A DNA stretch of 64,000 nucleotides from Branchiostoma floridae (Eukaryota; Chordata; Leptocardii; Amphioxiformes; Branchiostomatidae): positions 1 through 64,000 of the forward strand of contig NC_049993.1 of the NCBI RefSeq assembly GCF_000003815.2, given 5' to 3'. Numbering within the stretch: position 1 is the stretch's first letter; the number at the start of each line of letters is the position of its first letter. Positions 27,201 through 39,017 of this stretch are shown piece after piece. Under the pieces are notes generated by a model. It was not told where the DNA came from and did no database searches. It saw only the letters and a list, made by a program, of their open reading frames with translations. A program made the position numbers and the translations under genes.

Positions 27201-29423
27201 CAAATTAGGGTTCAAGTTGCGGCCGAGTAAACTTCATATCATTCGAAAGGTCTCTTTGCGCGCTATTGGAAGATAAATACCGCTTTCCAATCGGATGCTT
27301 CCTTGCCGAGATAATCTCGACCGTATGGACTCTAGTTGTGGCATATCCGCTAGTCTTAGCCGTGTCTTAGCCGTAAGTCAGGGGTAGGGTGATGCCTTAA
27401 TAACACGATTCCAATTTAGGGTTCAAGTTGCGGCCGGTAAGGTTTATATCATTCGAAAGGAATCTTTGCGCGCTATTGGAAGATAAAACCGCTTGCCAAT
27501 CGGATGCTTCCTTGCCGAGATAATCTCGATCGTATGGACTCTAGTCGTGGCATATCCGCTAGTCTTAGCCATAAGTCGGGGGTAGGGTTATGCCTTAATA
27601 ACGCGATTCCAAGTTAGGGTTCAAGTTGCGGCCAGGCAAACTTTATATCATTCAAAAGGTCCATTTGCGCGCTATTGGAAGATGAAAACCGCTTTTCAAT
27701 CGGATGCTTCCTTGCCGACATAATCTCGATCGTATGGACTCTAGTCGTGGCATATCCGCTAGTCTTAGCCATAAGTCGGGGGTAGGATGATGCCTTAATA
27801 ACGCGATTCCAAATATGGGTTCAAGTTGCGGCCGGGTAAACTTTATATCATTCGAAAGGAATTTTTGCGCGCTATTGGAAGATAAAAACCGCTTGCCAAT
27901 CAGATGCTTCCTTGCCGAGATAATCTCGACCGTATGGACTCTAGTCGTGGCATATCCGCTAGTCTTAGCCGTATGTAAGGGGCAGGGTGATGCCTTAGTA
28001 ACGCGATTCCAAATTAGGGTTCAAGTTGCGGCCGAACAAACTTTATATCATTCAAAAGGTCTCTTTGCGCGCTATTGGAAGCTGAAAAACCGCTTGCTAA
28101 TCGGATGCTTCCTAGCCGAGATAATCTCGCTCGTATGGACTCTAGTTATGGCATATCCGCTAGTCTTAGCCGTGTCTTAGCCGTAAGTCATGGGTAGGGT
28201 GATGCCTTAATAACGCGATTCCAAGTTAGGGTTCAAGTTGGGGCCAGGTAAACTTTATATCATTCGAAAGGTCCATTTGCGCGCTATTGGAAGATAAAAA
28301 CCACTTGCCAATCAGATGCTTCCTTGCCGAGATAATCTCGATCGTATGGACTCTAGTCGTGGCATATCCGCTAGTCTTAGCCGTATGTAAGGGGCAGGGT
28401 GATGCCTTAGTAACGCGATTTCAAGTTAGGGTTCAAGTTGCGGTCGGGCAAACTTTATATCATTCGAAAGTTTTCTTTGCGCGCTATTGGAAGATAAAAA
28501 CCGCTTGCCAATCGGATGCTTCCTTGCCGAGAAAATCTCGCTCGTATGGACTCTAGTCGTGGCATATCCGCTAATCTTAGCCGTAAGTCGGGGGTAGGGT
28601 GATTCCTAAATAAAGCGATTCCAAATTAGGGTTCAAGTTGCGGCCGGAAAAACTTTATATCATTCGAAAGGGCTCATTGCGCGCTATTGGAAGCTGAAAA
28701 CCGCTTTCCAATCGGATGCTTACTTGCCGAGATAATCTCGACCGTACGGACTCTAGTTGTGGCATATCCGCTAGTCTTAGCCGTGTCTTAGCCGTAAGTC
28801 AGGGGTAGGGTGATGCCTTAATAACGCGATTCCAAGTTAGGGTTCAAGTTGGGGCCAGGTAAACTTTATATCATTCGAAAGGTCCATTTGCGCGCTATTG
28901 GAAGATAAAAACCACTTGCCAATCAGATGCTTCCTTGCCGAGATAATCTCGATCGTATGGACTCTAGTCGTGGCATATCCGCTAGTCTTAGCCGTATGTA
29001 AGGGGCAGGGTGATGCCTTAGTAACGCGATTTCAAGTTAGGGTTCAAGTTGCGGTCGGGCAAACTTTATATCATTCGAAAGTTTTCTTTGCGCGCTATTG
29101 GAAGATAAAAACCGCTTGCCAATCGGATGCTTCCTTGCCGAGAAAATCTCGATCGTATGGACTCTAGTCGTGGCATATCCGCTAGTATTAGCCGTAAGTC
29201 GGGGTTAGGATGATGCCTTAATAACGCGATTCCAAATTAGGGTTCAAGTTGCGCCGGGTAAACTTTATATCATTCGAAAGGTCTCTTTGCGCGCTATTGG
29301 AAGATAAATACCGCTTTTCAATCGGATGCTTCCTTGCCGACATAATCTCGATCGTATGGACTCTAGTCGTGGCATATCCGCTAGTCTTAGCCATAAGTCG
29401 GGGGTAGGATGATGCCTTAATAA
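24210..29423. repeat. Rearranged satellite zone between the two higher-order blocks
   Basis: This zone mixes monomer runs from the heterogeneous zone with pieces of the higher-order unit. Unit starts occur at 25958 and 27802, but neither continues for a full 2232 bp. The pair of monomers at 28220-28560 is repeated at 28830-29170. Around 26250-26275 a monomer has a 5 bp insertion and a small deletion (gcttggggctaatcgg; gcttctgccgag) found nowhere else. At 28540-28830 the sequence switches to a variant otherwise seen near 6130 and 11830. Confidence 0.85.
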
Positions 29424-31655
29424 CGCGATTCGAAATATGGGTTCAAGTTGCAGCCGGGTAAACTTTATATCATTCGAAAGGAATTTTTGCGCGCTATTGG
29501 AAGATAAAAACCGCTTGCCAATCAGATGCTTCCTTGCCGAGATAATCTCGACCGTATGGACTCTAGTCGTGGCATATCCGCTAGTCTTAGCCGTATGTAA
29601 GGGGCAGGGTGATGCCTTAGTAACGCGATTCCAAATTAGGGTTCAAGTTGCGGCCGAACAAACTTTATATCATTCAAAAGGTCTCTTTGCGCGCTATTGG
29701 AAGCTGAAAAACCGCTTGCTAATCGGATGCTTCCTAGCCGAGATAATCTCGCTCGTATGGACTCTAGTTATGGCATATCCGCTAGTCTTAGCCGTGTCTT
29801 AGCCGTAAGTCATGGGTAGGGTTATGCCTTATTAACGCGATTCCAAGTTAGGGTTCAAGTTGGGGCCAGGTAAACTTTATATCATTCGAAAGGTCCATTT
29901 GCGCGCTATTGGAAGATAAAAACCACTTGCCAATCAGATGCTTCCTTGCCGAGATAATCTCGATCGTATGGACTCTAGTCGTGGCATATCCGCTAGTCTT
30001 AGCCGTATGTAAGGGGCAGGGTGATGCCTTAGTAACGCGATTTCAAGTTAGGGTTCAAGTTGCGGTCGGGCAAACTTTATATCATTCGAAAGTTTTCTTT
30101 GCGCGCTATTGGAAGATAAAAACCGCTTGCCAATCGGATGCTTCCTTGCCGAGAAAATCTCGATCGTATGGACTCTAGTCGTGGCATATCCGCTAGTATT
30201 AGCCGTAAGTCGGGGTTAGGATGATGCCTTAATAACGCGATTCCAAATTAGGGTTCAAGTTGCGCCGGGTAAACTTTATATCATTCGAAAGGTCTCTTTG
30301 CGCGCTATTGGAAGATAAATACCACTTTCCAATCGGATGCTTCCTTGCCGAGATAATCTCGCTCGTATGGACTCTAGTTGTCGCATATCCACTAGTCTTA
30401 GCCGTGTCTTAGCCGTAAGTCAGGGGTAGGGTGATGCCTTAATAACGCGATTCCAAGTTAGGGTTCAAATTGTGGCCGGGCAATCTTTATATCATTCGAA
30501 AGGAATCTTTGCGCGCTATTGGAAGATAAAAACCGCTTGCCAATCGGATGCTTTCTTGCCGAGATAATCTCGATCGTATGGACTCTAGTTGTGGCATATC
30601 AGCTAGTCTTAGCCGTATGCAAGGAGTAGGGTGATGCCTTTATAACGCGAATTCAAGTTAGGGTTCAAGTTTCGGCCGGGCAAACTTTATATCATTCGAA
30701 AGGAATTTTTGCGCGCTATTGGAAGATAAAAACCGCTTGCCAATCAGATGCTTCCTTGCCGAGAAAATGTCGCTCGTATGGACTCTAGTCGTGGCATATC
30801 CGCTAGTCTTAGCCGTAAGTCGGGGGTAGGGTGATTCCTAAATAAAGCGATTCCAAATTAGGGTTCAAGTTGCGGCCGGGTAAACTTTATATCATTCGCA
30901 AGGTCTCTTTGCGCGCTATTGGAAGCTGAAAACCGCTTGCCAATCGGATGCTTACTTGCCGAGATAATCTCGCTCGTATGGACTCTAGTTGTGGTATATC
31001 CGCTAGTCTTAGCCGTGTCTTAGCCGTAAGTCAGGGGTAGGGTGATGCCTTAATAACGCGAGTCCAAGTTAGGGTTCAAGTTGCTGCCGGGTAAACTTTA
31101 TATCATTCGAAAGGTCTCTTTGCGCGCTATTGGAAGATAAATACCGCTTGCCAATCGGATGCTTCCTTGCCGAGATAATCTAGATCGTATGGACTCTAGT
31201 CGTGGCATATCCGCTAGTCTTTGCCGTAAGTCGGGGGTAGTGTGATGCCTTAATAACGCGAATCATGTTAGGGTTCAAGTTGCGGCCGGGTAAACTTTAT
31301 ATCATTCGAAAGGAATCTTTGCGCGCTATTGGAAGATAAAAACCGCTTGCCAATCGGATGCTTCCTTGCCGAGATAATCTCGATCGTATGGACTCTAGTC
31401 GTGGCATATCCGCTAGTCTTAGCCATAAGTCGGGGGTAGGGTTATGCCTTAATAACGCGATTCCAAGTTAGGGTTCAAGTTGCGGCCAGGCAAACTTTAT
31501 ATCATTCAAAAGGTCCATTTGCGCGCTATTGGAAGATGAAAACCGCTTTTCAATCGGATGCTTCCTTGCCGACATAATCTCGATCGTATGGACTCTAGTC
31601 GTGGCATATCCGCTAGTCTTAGCCATAAGTCGGGGGTAGGATGATGCCTTAATAA
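29424..31655. repeat. 11-mer higher-order repeat, block 2 copy 1 (2232 bp)
   Basis: Full unit, in register with those of block 1; the start word is slightly altered (cgaaatatggg for ccaaatatggg). Confidence 0.95.
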
Positions 31656-33887
31656 CGCGATTCCAAATATGGGTTCAAGTTGCGGCCGGGTAAACTTTAT
31701 ATCATTCGAAAGGAATTTTTGCGCGCTATTGGAAGATAAAAACCGCTTGCCAATCAGATGCTTCCTTGCCGAGATAATCTCGACCGTATGGACTCTAGTC
31801 GTGGCATATCCGCTAGTCTTAGCCGTATGTAAGGGGCAGGGTGATGCCTTAGTAACGCGATTCCAAATTAGGGTTCAAGTTGCGGCCGAACAAACTTTAT
31901 ATCATTCAAAAGGTCTCTTTGCGCGCTATTGGAAGCTGAAAAACCGCTTGCTAATCGGATGCTTCCTAGCCGAGATAATCTCGCTCGTATGGACTCTAGT
32001 TATGGCATATCCGCTAGTCTTAGCCGTGTCTTAGCCGTAAGTCATGGGTAGGGTTATGCCTTATTAACGCGATTCCAAGTTAGGGTTCAAGTTGGGGCCA
32101 GGTAAACTTTATATCATTCGAAAGGTCCATTTGCGCGCTATTGGAAGATAAAAACCACTTGCCAATCAGATGCTTCCTTGCCGAGATAATCTCGATCGTA
32201 TGGACTCTAGTCGTGGCATATCCGCTAGTCTTAGCCGTATGTAAGGGGCAGGGTGATGCCTTAGTAACGCGATTTCAAGTTAGGGTTCAAGTTGCGGTCG
32301 GGCAAACTTTATATCATTCGAAAGTTTTCTTTGCGCGCTATTGGAAGATAAAAACCGCTTGCCAATCGGATGCTTCCTTGCCGAGAAAATCTCGATCGTA
32401 TGGACTCTAGTCGTGGCATATCCGCTAGTATTAGCCGTAAGTCGGGGTTAGGATGATGCCTTAATAACGCGATTCCAAATTAGGGTTCAAGTTGCGCCGG
32501 GTAAACTTTATATCATTCGAAAGGTCTCTTTGCGCGCTATTGGAAGATAAATACCACTTTCCAATCGGATGCTTCCTTGCCGAGATAATCTCGCTCGTAT
32601 GGACTCTAGTTGTCGCATATCCACTAGTCTTAGCCGTGTCTTAGCCGTAAGTCAGGGGTAGGGTGATGCCTTAATAACGCGATTCCAAGTTAGGGTTCAA
32701 ATTGTGGCCGGGCAATCTTTATATCATTCGAAAGGAATCTTTGCGCGCTATTGGAAGATAAAAACCGCTTGCCAATCGGATGCTTTCTTGCCGAGATAAT
32801 CTCGATCGTATGGACTCTAGTTGTGGCATATCAGCTAGTCTTAGCCGTATGCAAGGAGTAGGGTGATGCCTTTATAACGCGAATTCAAGTTAGGGTTCAA
32901 GTTTCGGCCGGGCAAACTTTATATCATTCGAAAGGAATTTTTGCGCGCTATTGGAAGATAAAAACCGCTTGCCAATCAGATGCTTCCTTGCCGAGAAAAT
33001 GTCGCTCGTATGGACTCTAGTCGTGGCATATCCGCTAGTCTTAGCCGTAAGTCGGGGGTAGGGTGATTCCTAAATAAAGCGATTCCAAATTAGGGTTCAA
33101 GTTGCGGCCGGGTAAACTTTATATCATTCGCAAGGTCTCTTTGCGCGCTATTGGAAGCTGAAAACCGCTTGCCAATCGGATGCTTACTTGCCGAGATAAT
33201 CTCGCTCGTATGGACTCTAGTTGTGGTATATCCGCTAGTCTTAGCCGTGTCTTAGCCGTAAGTCAGGGGTAGGGTGATGCCTTAATAACGCGAGTCCAAG
33301 TTAGGGTTCAAGTTGCTGCCGGGTAAACTTTATATCATTCGAAAGGTCTCTTTGCGCGCTATTGGAAGATAAATACCGCTTGCCAATCGGATGCTTCCTT
33401 GCCGAGATAATCTAGATCGTATGGACTCTAGTCGTGGCATATCCGCTAGTCTTTGCCGTAAGTCGGGGGTAGTGTGATGCCTTAATAACGCGAATCATGT
33501 TAGGGTTCAAGTTGCGGCCGGGTAAACTTTATATCATTCGAAAGGAATCTTTGCGCGCTATTGGAAGATAAAAACCGCTTGCCAATCGGATGCTTCCTTG
33601 CCGAGATAATCTCGATCGTATGGACTCTAGTCGTGGCATATCCGCTAGTCTTAGCCATAAGTCGGGGGTAGGGTTATGCCTTAATAACGCGATTCCAAGT
33701 TAGGGTTCAAGTTGCGGCCAGGCAAACTTAATATCATTCAAAAGGTCCATTTGCGCGCTATTGGAAGATGAAAACCGCTTTTCAATCGGATGCTTCCTTG
33801 CCGACATAATCTCGATCGTATGGACTCTAGTCGTGGCATATCCGCTAGTCTTAGCCATAAGTCGGGGGTAGGATGATGCCTTAATAA
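31656..33887. repeat. 11-mer higher-order repeat, block 2 copy 2 (2232 bp)
   Basis: Full unit with the same monomer order and length; very few differences from its neighbours can be seen by eye. Confidence 0.95.
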
Positions 33888-36119
33888 CGCGATTCCAAAT
33901 ATGGGTTCAAGTTGCGGCCGGGTAAACTTTATATCATTCGAAAGGAATTTTTGCGCGCTATTGGAAGATAAAAACCGCTTGCCAATCAGATGCTTCCTTG
34001 CCGAGATAATCTCGACCGTATGGACTCTAGTCGTGGCATATCCGCTAGTCTTAGCCGTATGTAAGGGGCAGGGTGATGCCTTAGTAACGCGATTCCAAAT
34101 TAGGGTTCAAGTTGCGGCCGAACAAACTTTATATCATTCAAAAGGTCTCTTTGCGCGCTATTGGAAGCTGAAAAACCGCTTGCTAATCGGATGCTTCCTA
34201 GCCGAGATAATCTCGCTCGTATGGACTCTAGTTATGGCATATCCGCTAGTCTTAGCCGTGTCTTAGCCGTAAGTCATGGGTAGGGTTATGCCTTATTAAC
34301 GCGATTCCAAGTTAGGGTTCAAGTTGGGGCCAGGTAAACTTTATATCATTCGAAAGGTCCATTTGCGCGCTATTGGAAGATAAAAACCACTTGCCAATCA
34401 GATGCTTCCTTGCCGAGATAATCTCGATCGTATGGACTCTAGTCGTGGCATATCCGCTAGTCTTAGCCGTATGTAAGGGGCAGGGTGATGCCTTAGTAAC
34501 GCGATTTCAAGTTAGGGTTCAAGTTGCGGTCGGGCAAACTTTATATCATTCGAAAGTTTTCTTTGCGCGCTATTGGAAGATAAAAACCGCTTGCCAATCG
34601 GATGCTTCCTTGCCGAGAAAATCTCGATCGTATGGACTCTAGTCGTGGCATATCCGCTAGTATTAGCCGTAAGTCGGGGTTAGGATGATGCCTTAATAAC
34701 GCGATTCCAAATTAGGGTTCAAGTTGCGCCGGGTAAACTTTATATCATTCGAAAGGTCTCTTTGCGCGCTATTGGAAGATAAATACCACTTTCCAATCGG
34801 ATGCTTCCTTGCCGAGATAATCTCGCTCGTATGGACTCTAGTTGTCGCATATCCACTAGTCTTAGCCGTGTCTTAGCCGTAAGTCAGGGGTAGGGTGATG
34901 CCTTAATAACGCGATTCCAAGTTAGGGTTCAAATTGTGGCCGGGCAATCTTTATATCATTCGAAAGGAATCTTTGCGCGCTATTGGAAGATAAAAACCGC
35001 TTGCCAATCGGATGCTTTCTTGCCGAGATAATCTCGATCGTATGGACTCTAGTTGTGGCATATCAGCTAGTCTTAGCCGTATGCAAGGAGTAGGGTGATG
35101 CCTTTATAACGCGAATTCAAGTTAGGGTTCAAGTTTCGGCCGGGCAAACTTTATATCATTCGAAAGGAATTTTTGCGCGCTATTGGAAGATAAAAACCGC
35201 TTGCCAATCAGATGCTTCCTTGCCGAGAAAATGTCGCTCGTATGGACTCTAGTCGTGGCATATCCGCTAGTCTTAGCCGTAAGTCGGGGGTAGGGTGATT
35301 CCTAAATAAAGCGATTCCAAATTAGGGTTCAAGTTGCGGCCGGGTAAACTTTATATCATTCGCAAGGTCTCTTTGCGCGCTATTGGAAGCTGAAAACCGC
35401 TTGCCAATCGGATGCTTACTTGCCGAGATAATCTCGCTCGTATGGACTCTAGTTGTGGTATATCCGCTAGTCTTAGCCGTGTCTTAGCCGTAAGTCAGGG
35501 GTAGGGTGATGCCTTAATAACGCGAGTCCAAGTTAGGGTTCAAGTTGCTGCCGGGTAAACTTTATATCATTCGAAAGGTCTCTTTGCGCGCTATTGGAAG
35601 ATAAATACCGCTTGCCGATCGGATGCTTCCTTGCCGAGATAATCTAGATCGTATGGACTCTAGTCGTGGCATATCCGCTAGTCTTTGCCGTAAGTCGGGG
35701 GTAGTGTGATGCCTTAATAACGCGAATCATGTTAGGGTTCAAGTTGCGGCCGGGTAAACTTTATATCATTCGAAAGGAATCTTTGCGCGCTATTGGAAGA
35801 TAAAAACCGCTTGCCAATCGGATGCTTCCTTGCCGAGATAATCTCGATCGTATGGACTCTAGTCGTGGCATATCCGCTAGTCTTAGCCATAAGTCGGGGG
35901 TAGGGTTATGCCTTAATAACGCGATTCCAAGTTAGGGTTCAAGTTGCGGCCAGGCAAACTTTATATCATTCAAAAGGTCCATTTGCGCGCTATTGGAAGA
36001 TGAAAACCGCTTTTCAATCGGATGCTTCCTTGCCGACATAATCTCGATCGTATGGACTCTAGTCGTGGCATATCCGCTAGTCTTAGCCATAAGTCGGGGG
36101 TAGGATGATGCCTTAATAA
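33888..36119. repeat. 11-mer higher-order repeat, block 2 copy 3 (2232 bp)
   Basis: Full unit. One visible private change is gcttgccgatcgg near 35620, shared with copies 1 and 2 of block 1 but not with the two preceding copies of block 2, where the word is gccaatcgg. Such mosaics indicate exchange between blocks. Confidence 0.95.
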
Positions 36120-37272
36120 CGCGATTCCAAATATGGGTTCAAGTTGCGGCCGGGTAAACTTTATATCATTCGAAAGGAATTTTTGCGCGCTATTGGAAGA
36201 TAAAAACCGCTTGCCAATCAGATGCTTCCTTGCCGAGATAATCTCGACCGTATGGACTCTAGTCGTGGCATATCCGCTAGTCTTAGCCGTATGTAAGGGG
36301 CAGGGTGATGCCTTAGTAACGCGATTCCAAATTAGGGTTCAAGTTGCGGCCGAACAAACTTTATATCATTCAAAAGGTCTCTTTGCGCGCTATTGGAAGC
36401 TGAAAAACCGCTTGCTAATCGGATGCTTCCTAGCCGAGATAATCTCGCTCGTATGGACTCTAGTTATGGCATATCCGCTAGTCTTAGCCGTGTCTTAGCC
36501 GTAAGTCATGGGTAGGGTTATGCCTTATTAACGCGATTCCAAATTAGGGTTCAAGTTGGGGCCAGGTAAACTTTATATCATTCGAAAGGTCCATTTGCGC
36601 GCTATTGGAAGATAAAAACCACTTGCCAATCAGATGCTTCCTTGCCGAGATAATCTCGATCGTATGGACTCTAGTCGTGGCATATCCGCTAGTCTTAGCC
36701 GTATGTAAGGGGCAGGGTGATGCCTTAGTAACGCGATTTCAAGTTAGGGTTCAAGTTGCGGTCGGGCAAACTTTATATCATTCGAAAGTTTTCTTTGCGC
36801 GCTATTGGAAGATAAAAACCGCTTGCCAATCGGATGCTTCCTTGCCGAGAAAATCTCGATCGTATGGACTCTAGTCGTGGCATATCCGCTAGTATTAGCC
36901 GTAAGTCGGGGTTAGGATGATGCCTTAATAACGCGATTCCAAATTAGGGTTCAAGTTGCGCCGGGTAAACTTTATATCATTCGAAAGGTCTCTTTGCGCG
37001 CTATTGGAAGATAAATACCACTTTCCAATCGGATGCTTCCTTGCCGAGATAATCTCGCTCGTATGGACTCTAGTTGTCGCATATCCACTAGTCTTAGCCG
37101 TGTCTTAGCCGTAAGTCAGGGGTAGGGTGATGCCTTAATAACGCGATTCCAAGTTAGGGTTCAAATTGTGGCCGGGCAATCTTTATATCATTCGAAAGGA
37201 ATCTTTGCGCGCTATTGGAAGATAAAAACCGCTTGCCAATCGGATGCTTTCTTGCCGAGATAATCTCGATCC
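36120..37272. repeat. 11-mer higher-order repeat, truncated last copy
   Basis: Monomers 1-5 and most of 6 match the unit. At about 37272 (gatcctatgg for gatcgtatgg) the order breaks and more divergent edge monomers follow. Confidence 0.88.
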
Positions 37273-38217
37273 TATGGACTCTAGTCGTGGCATATCCGCT
37301 AGTCTTAGCCGTATGTAAGGGGCAGGGTGATGCCTTAGTAACGCGATTTCAAGTTAGGGTTCAAGTTGCGGCCGGGCAAACTTTATATCATTCGAAAGTT
37401 GTCTTTGCGCGCTATTGGAAGATAAAAACCGCTTGCCAATCGGATGCTTCCTTGCCGAGAAAATGTCGATCGTATGGACTCTAGTAGTGGCATATCCGCT
37501 AGTATTAGCCGTAAGTCGGGGGTAGGGTGATGCCTTAATAACGCGATTCCAAATTAGGGTTCAAGTTGCGCCGGGTAAACTTTATATCATTCGAAAGGTC
37601 TCTTTGCGCGCTATTGGAAGATAAATACCGCTTTCCAATCGGATGCTTCCTTGCCGAGATAATATCGCTCGTATGGACTCTTGTTGTCGCATATCCGCTA
37701 GTCTTTGCCGTGTCTTAGCCGTAAGTCAGGGGTAGGGTGATGCCTTAATAACGCGATTCCAAGTTAGGGTTCAAGTTGTGGCCGGACAAACTTAATATCA
37801 TTCGAAAGGAATCTTTGCGCGCTATTGGAAGATAAAAACCGCTTTCCAATCGGATGCTTCCTTGCCGAGATAATCGCGATCGTATGGACTCTAGTCGTGG
37901 CATATCCGCTAGTCTTAGCCGTAAGTCGGGGGTAGGGTTGTGCCTTATTAACGCGATTCCAAGTTAGGGTTCAAGTTGGGGCCAGGTAAACTTTATATCA
38001 TTCGAAAGGTCCATTTGCGCGCTATTGGAAGATAAAAACCACTTGCCAATCAGATGCTTCCTTGCCGAGATAATCTCGATCGTATGGACTCTAGTCGTGG
38101 CTTATTTGTCAGTCTTAGCCGTGTATTAGCCGTAAGTCAGGGGTAGGGTGATGTCTTAATAACGCGATTCCAAGTTAGGGTTCAAGATGCGGTCGGGCAA
38201 ACTTTATTCGAAAGGTC
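37273..38217. repeat. Divergent edge monomers of the satellite
   Basis: About five monomers that mix variant types and then decay: the last full one has cttatttgtcagtcttagccgtgtattagcc (in pieces) in place of the conserved catatccgctag word, and the final copy loses part of ctttatatcattcg and stops at about 38217. More divergent monomers at an array edge are what is expected where unequal exchange is less effective. Confidence 0.85.
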
Positions 38218-39017
38218 AAGATGCAAACTGTTGGCATCCAGTTTGCACCTTCTTTGAGCTCATTAGAATCTAATGGCTTACATTTTGGGGTTTAGTTCAC
38301 ATCCATTTGCAGCATTTTGCCACTTAAACTTTCTAACTTTAAAATAAAGGGCAATTTCAGTCGATAAGTTGGTATTAGCTGGCACCACTTGCCAACTAAT
38401 TGGCACCTGTTTGCAAGTAGTGGTGAATGTCATCTGCCTAGGGGGCAAGCCCAGTGAGATACCCGTTAGTTAATGATTTAAGTTGCTTTTTCTCATGCTC
38501 AATGTTTTAACGTTCATGTCATTATTACACGTTAATGTGTGAACTTAAGACATGTCAAATTTTGTAGCTAGATCCCTGTTGCTAATATATCAGCTTCTCT
38601 GCATTGTAGGAGATGTACAGCCAGCAGCATTTGTCATTGCTACAACATATCTCTGCTTATCAGTTGGGCAAAGCCATGTACATTATAACATCAAGGCCAG
38701 TTCTGTTCTATTGATCAAAATTTGTTCATAACTTCAGATCTGTCTCCTTTCTTTTACAAATATGTACAAAATCATTCAAATATTCTCTATTTTACAAAAT
38801 TGTCATAGTATTTCCAAATTTGAATAAAAACATTTTCAATCTGAATAGTAAAAAACCAAATACCATAATTTTTTCAATTTGTTACAAGGTTAAGACAAAA
38901 GCAGGACATTATATTTTTGACATGCATTGATGAATGTTTGTAGTAGATGAAGTAGATGCATGTTTGTCAGCAGCAGTGCTGAGCTAAGGCCCATCTCTAG
39001 CTGTCCAGATATCCCAG
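38218..39017. other. Unique sequence between satellite edge and copine-like gene; probable 3' UTR
   Basis: AT-rich, non-repetitive sequence directly downstream (on the minus strand) of the stop codon of the copine-like gene. It probably contains that gene's 3' UTR. I found no canonical minus-strand AATAAA (plus-strand TTTATT) here, so the cleavage site cannot be placed. A weak word pair, ggcaccacttgcc and tggcacctgtttgc, is seen near 38380-38415. No reading frame of note. Confidence 0.5.

Larger units (their letters stand above)
1..38217. repeat. Tandem satellite array, ~200 bp monomer
   Basis: About 188 head-to-tail copies of one monomer fill this stretch. Using the cgcga motif as phase marker, copies are 199-200 bp, or 210-212 bp when an 11 bp unit (gtcttagccgt) is duplicated near the end of the monomer. 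Every monomer holds ttagggttcaagtt, ctttatatcattcg, gcgcgctattggaag, the near-palindrome cgagataatctcg and tatggactctag. The array is all in one orientation and is not interrupted by any foreign sequence. It ends inside a monomer at about 38217, where the sequence turns unique. Open frames of 60-127 codons on both strands recur with the repeat period and have no protein features, so none is called as a gene. Large one-orientation satellites of this kind are usually centromeric or other heterochromatin; that role is inference here. Confidence 0.97.

Noticed and set aside
291-37484. Recurring open frames of 60-127 codons in the satellite (for example families starting MEDKNH, MGSSC, MNRVIK)
   Set aside because: They recur with monomer or higher-order periods on both strands, change with each variant, and have no domain or splice context.
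1-38217. ttagggtt in each monomer as telomere repeat
   Set aside because: Only a single TTAGGG per ~200 bp monomer, embedded in unrelated sequence; not a telomeric tract.
1-38217. CENP-B box in the satellite
   Set aside because: I compared the TTCG and CGGG words with the box spacing on both strands; no monomer variant that I checked fits the core pattern.
1-38217. CRISPR array
   Set aside because: The repeats are contiguous ~200 bp monomers with no unique spacers; the genome is eukaryotic.
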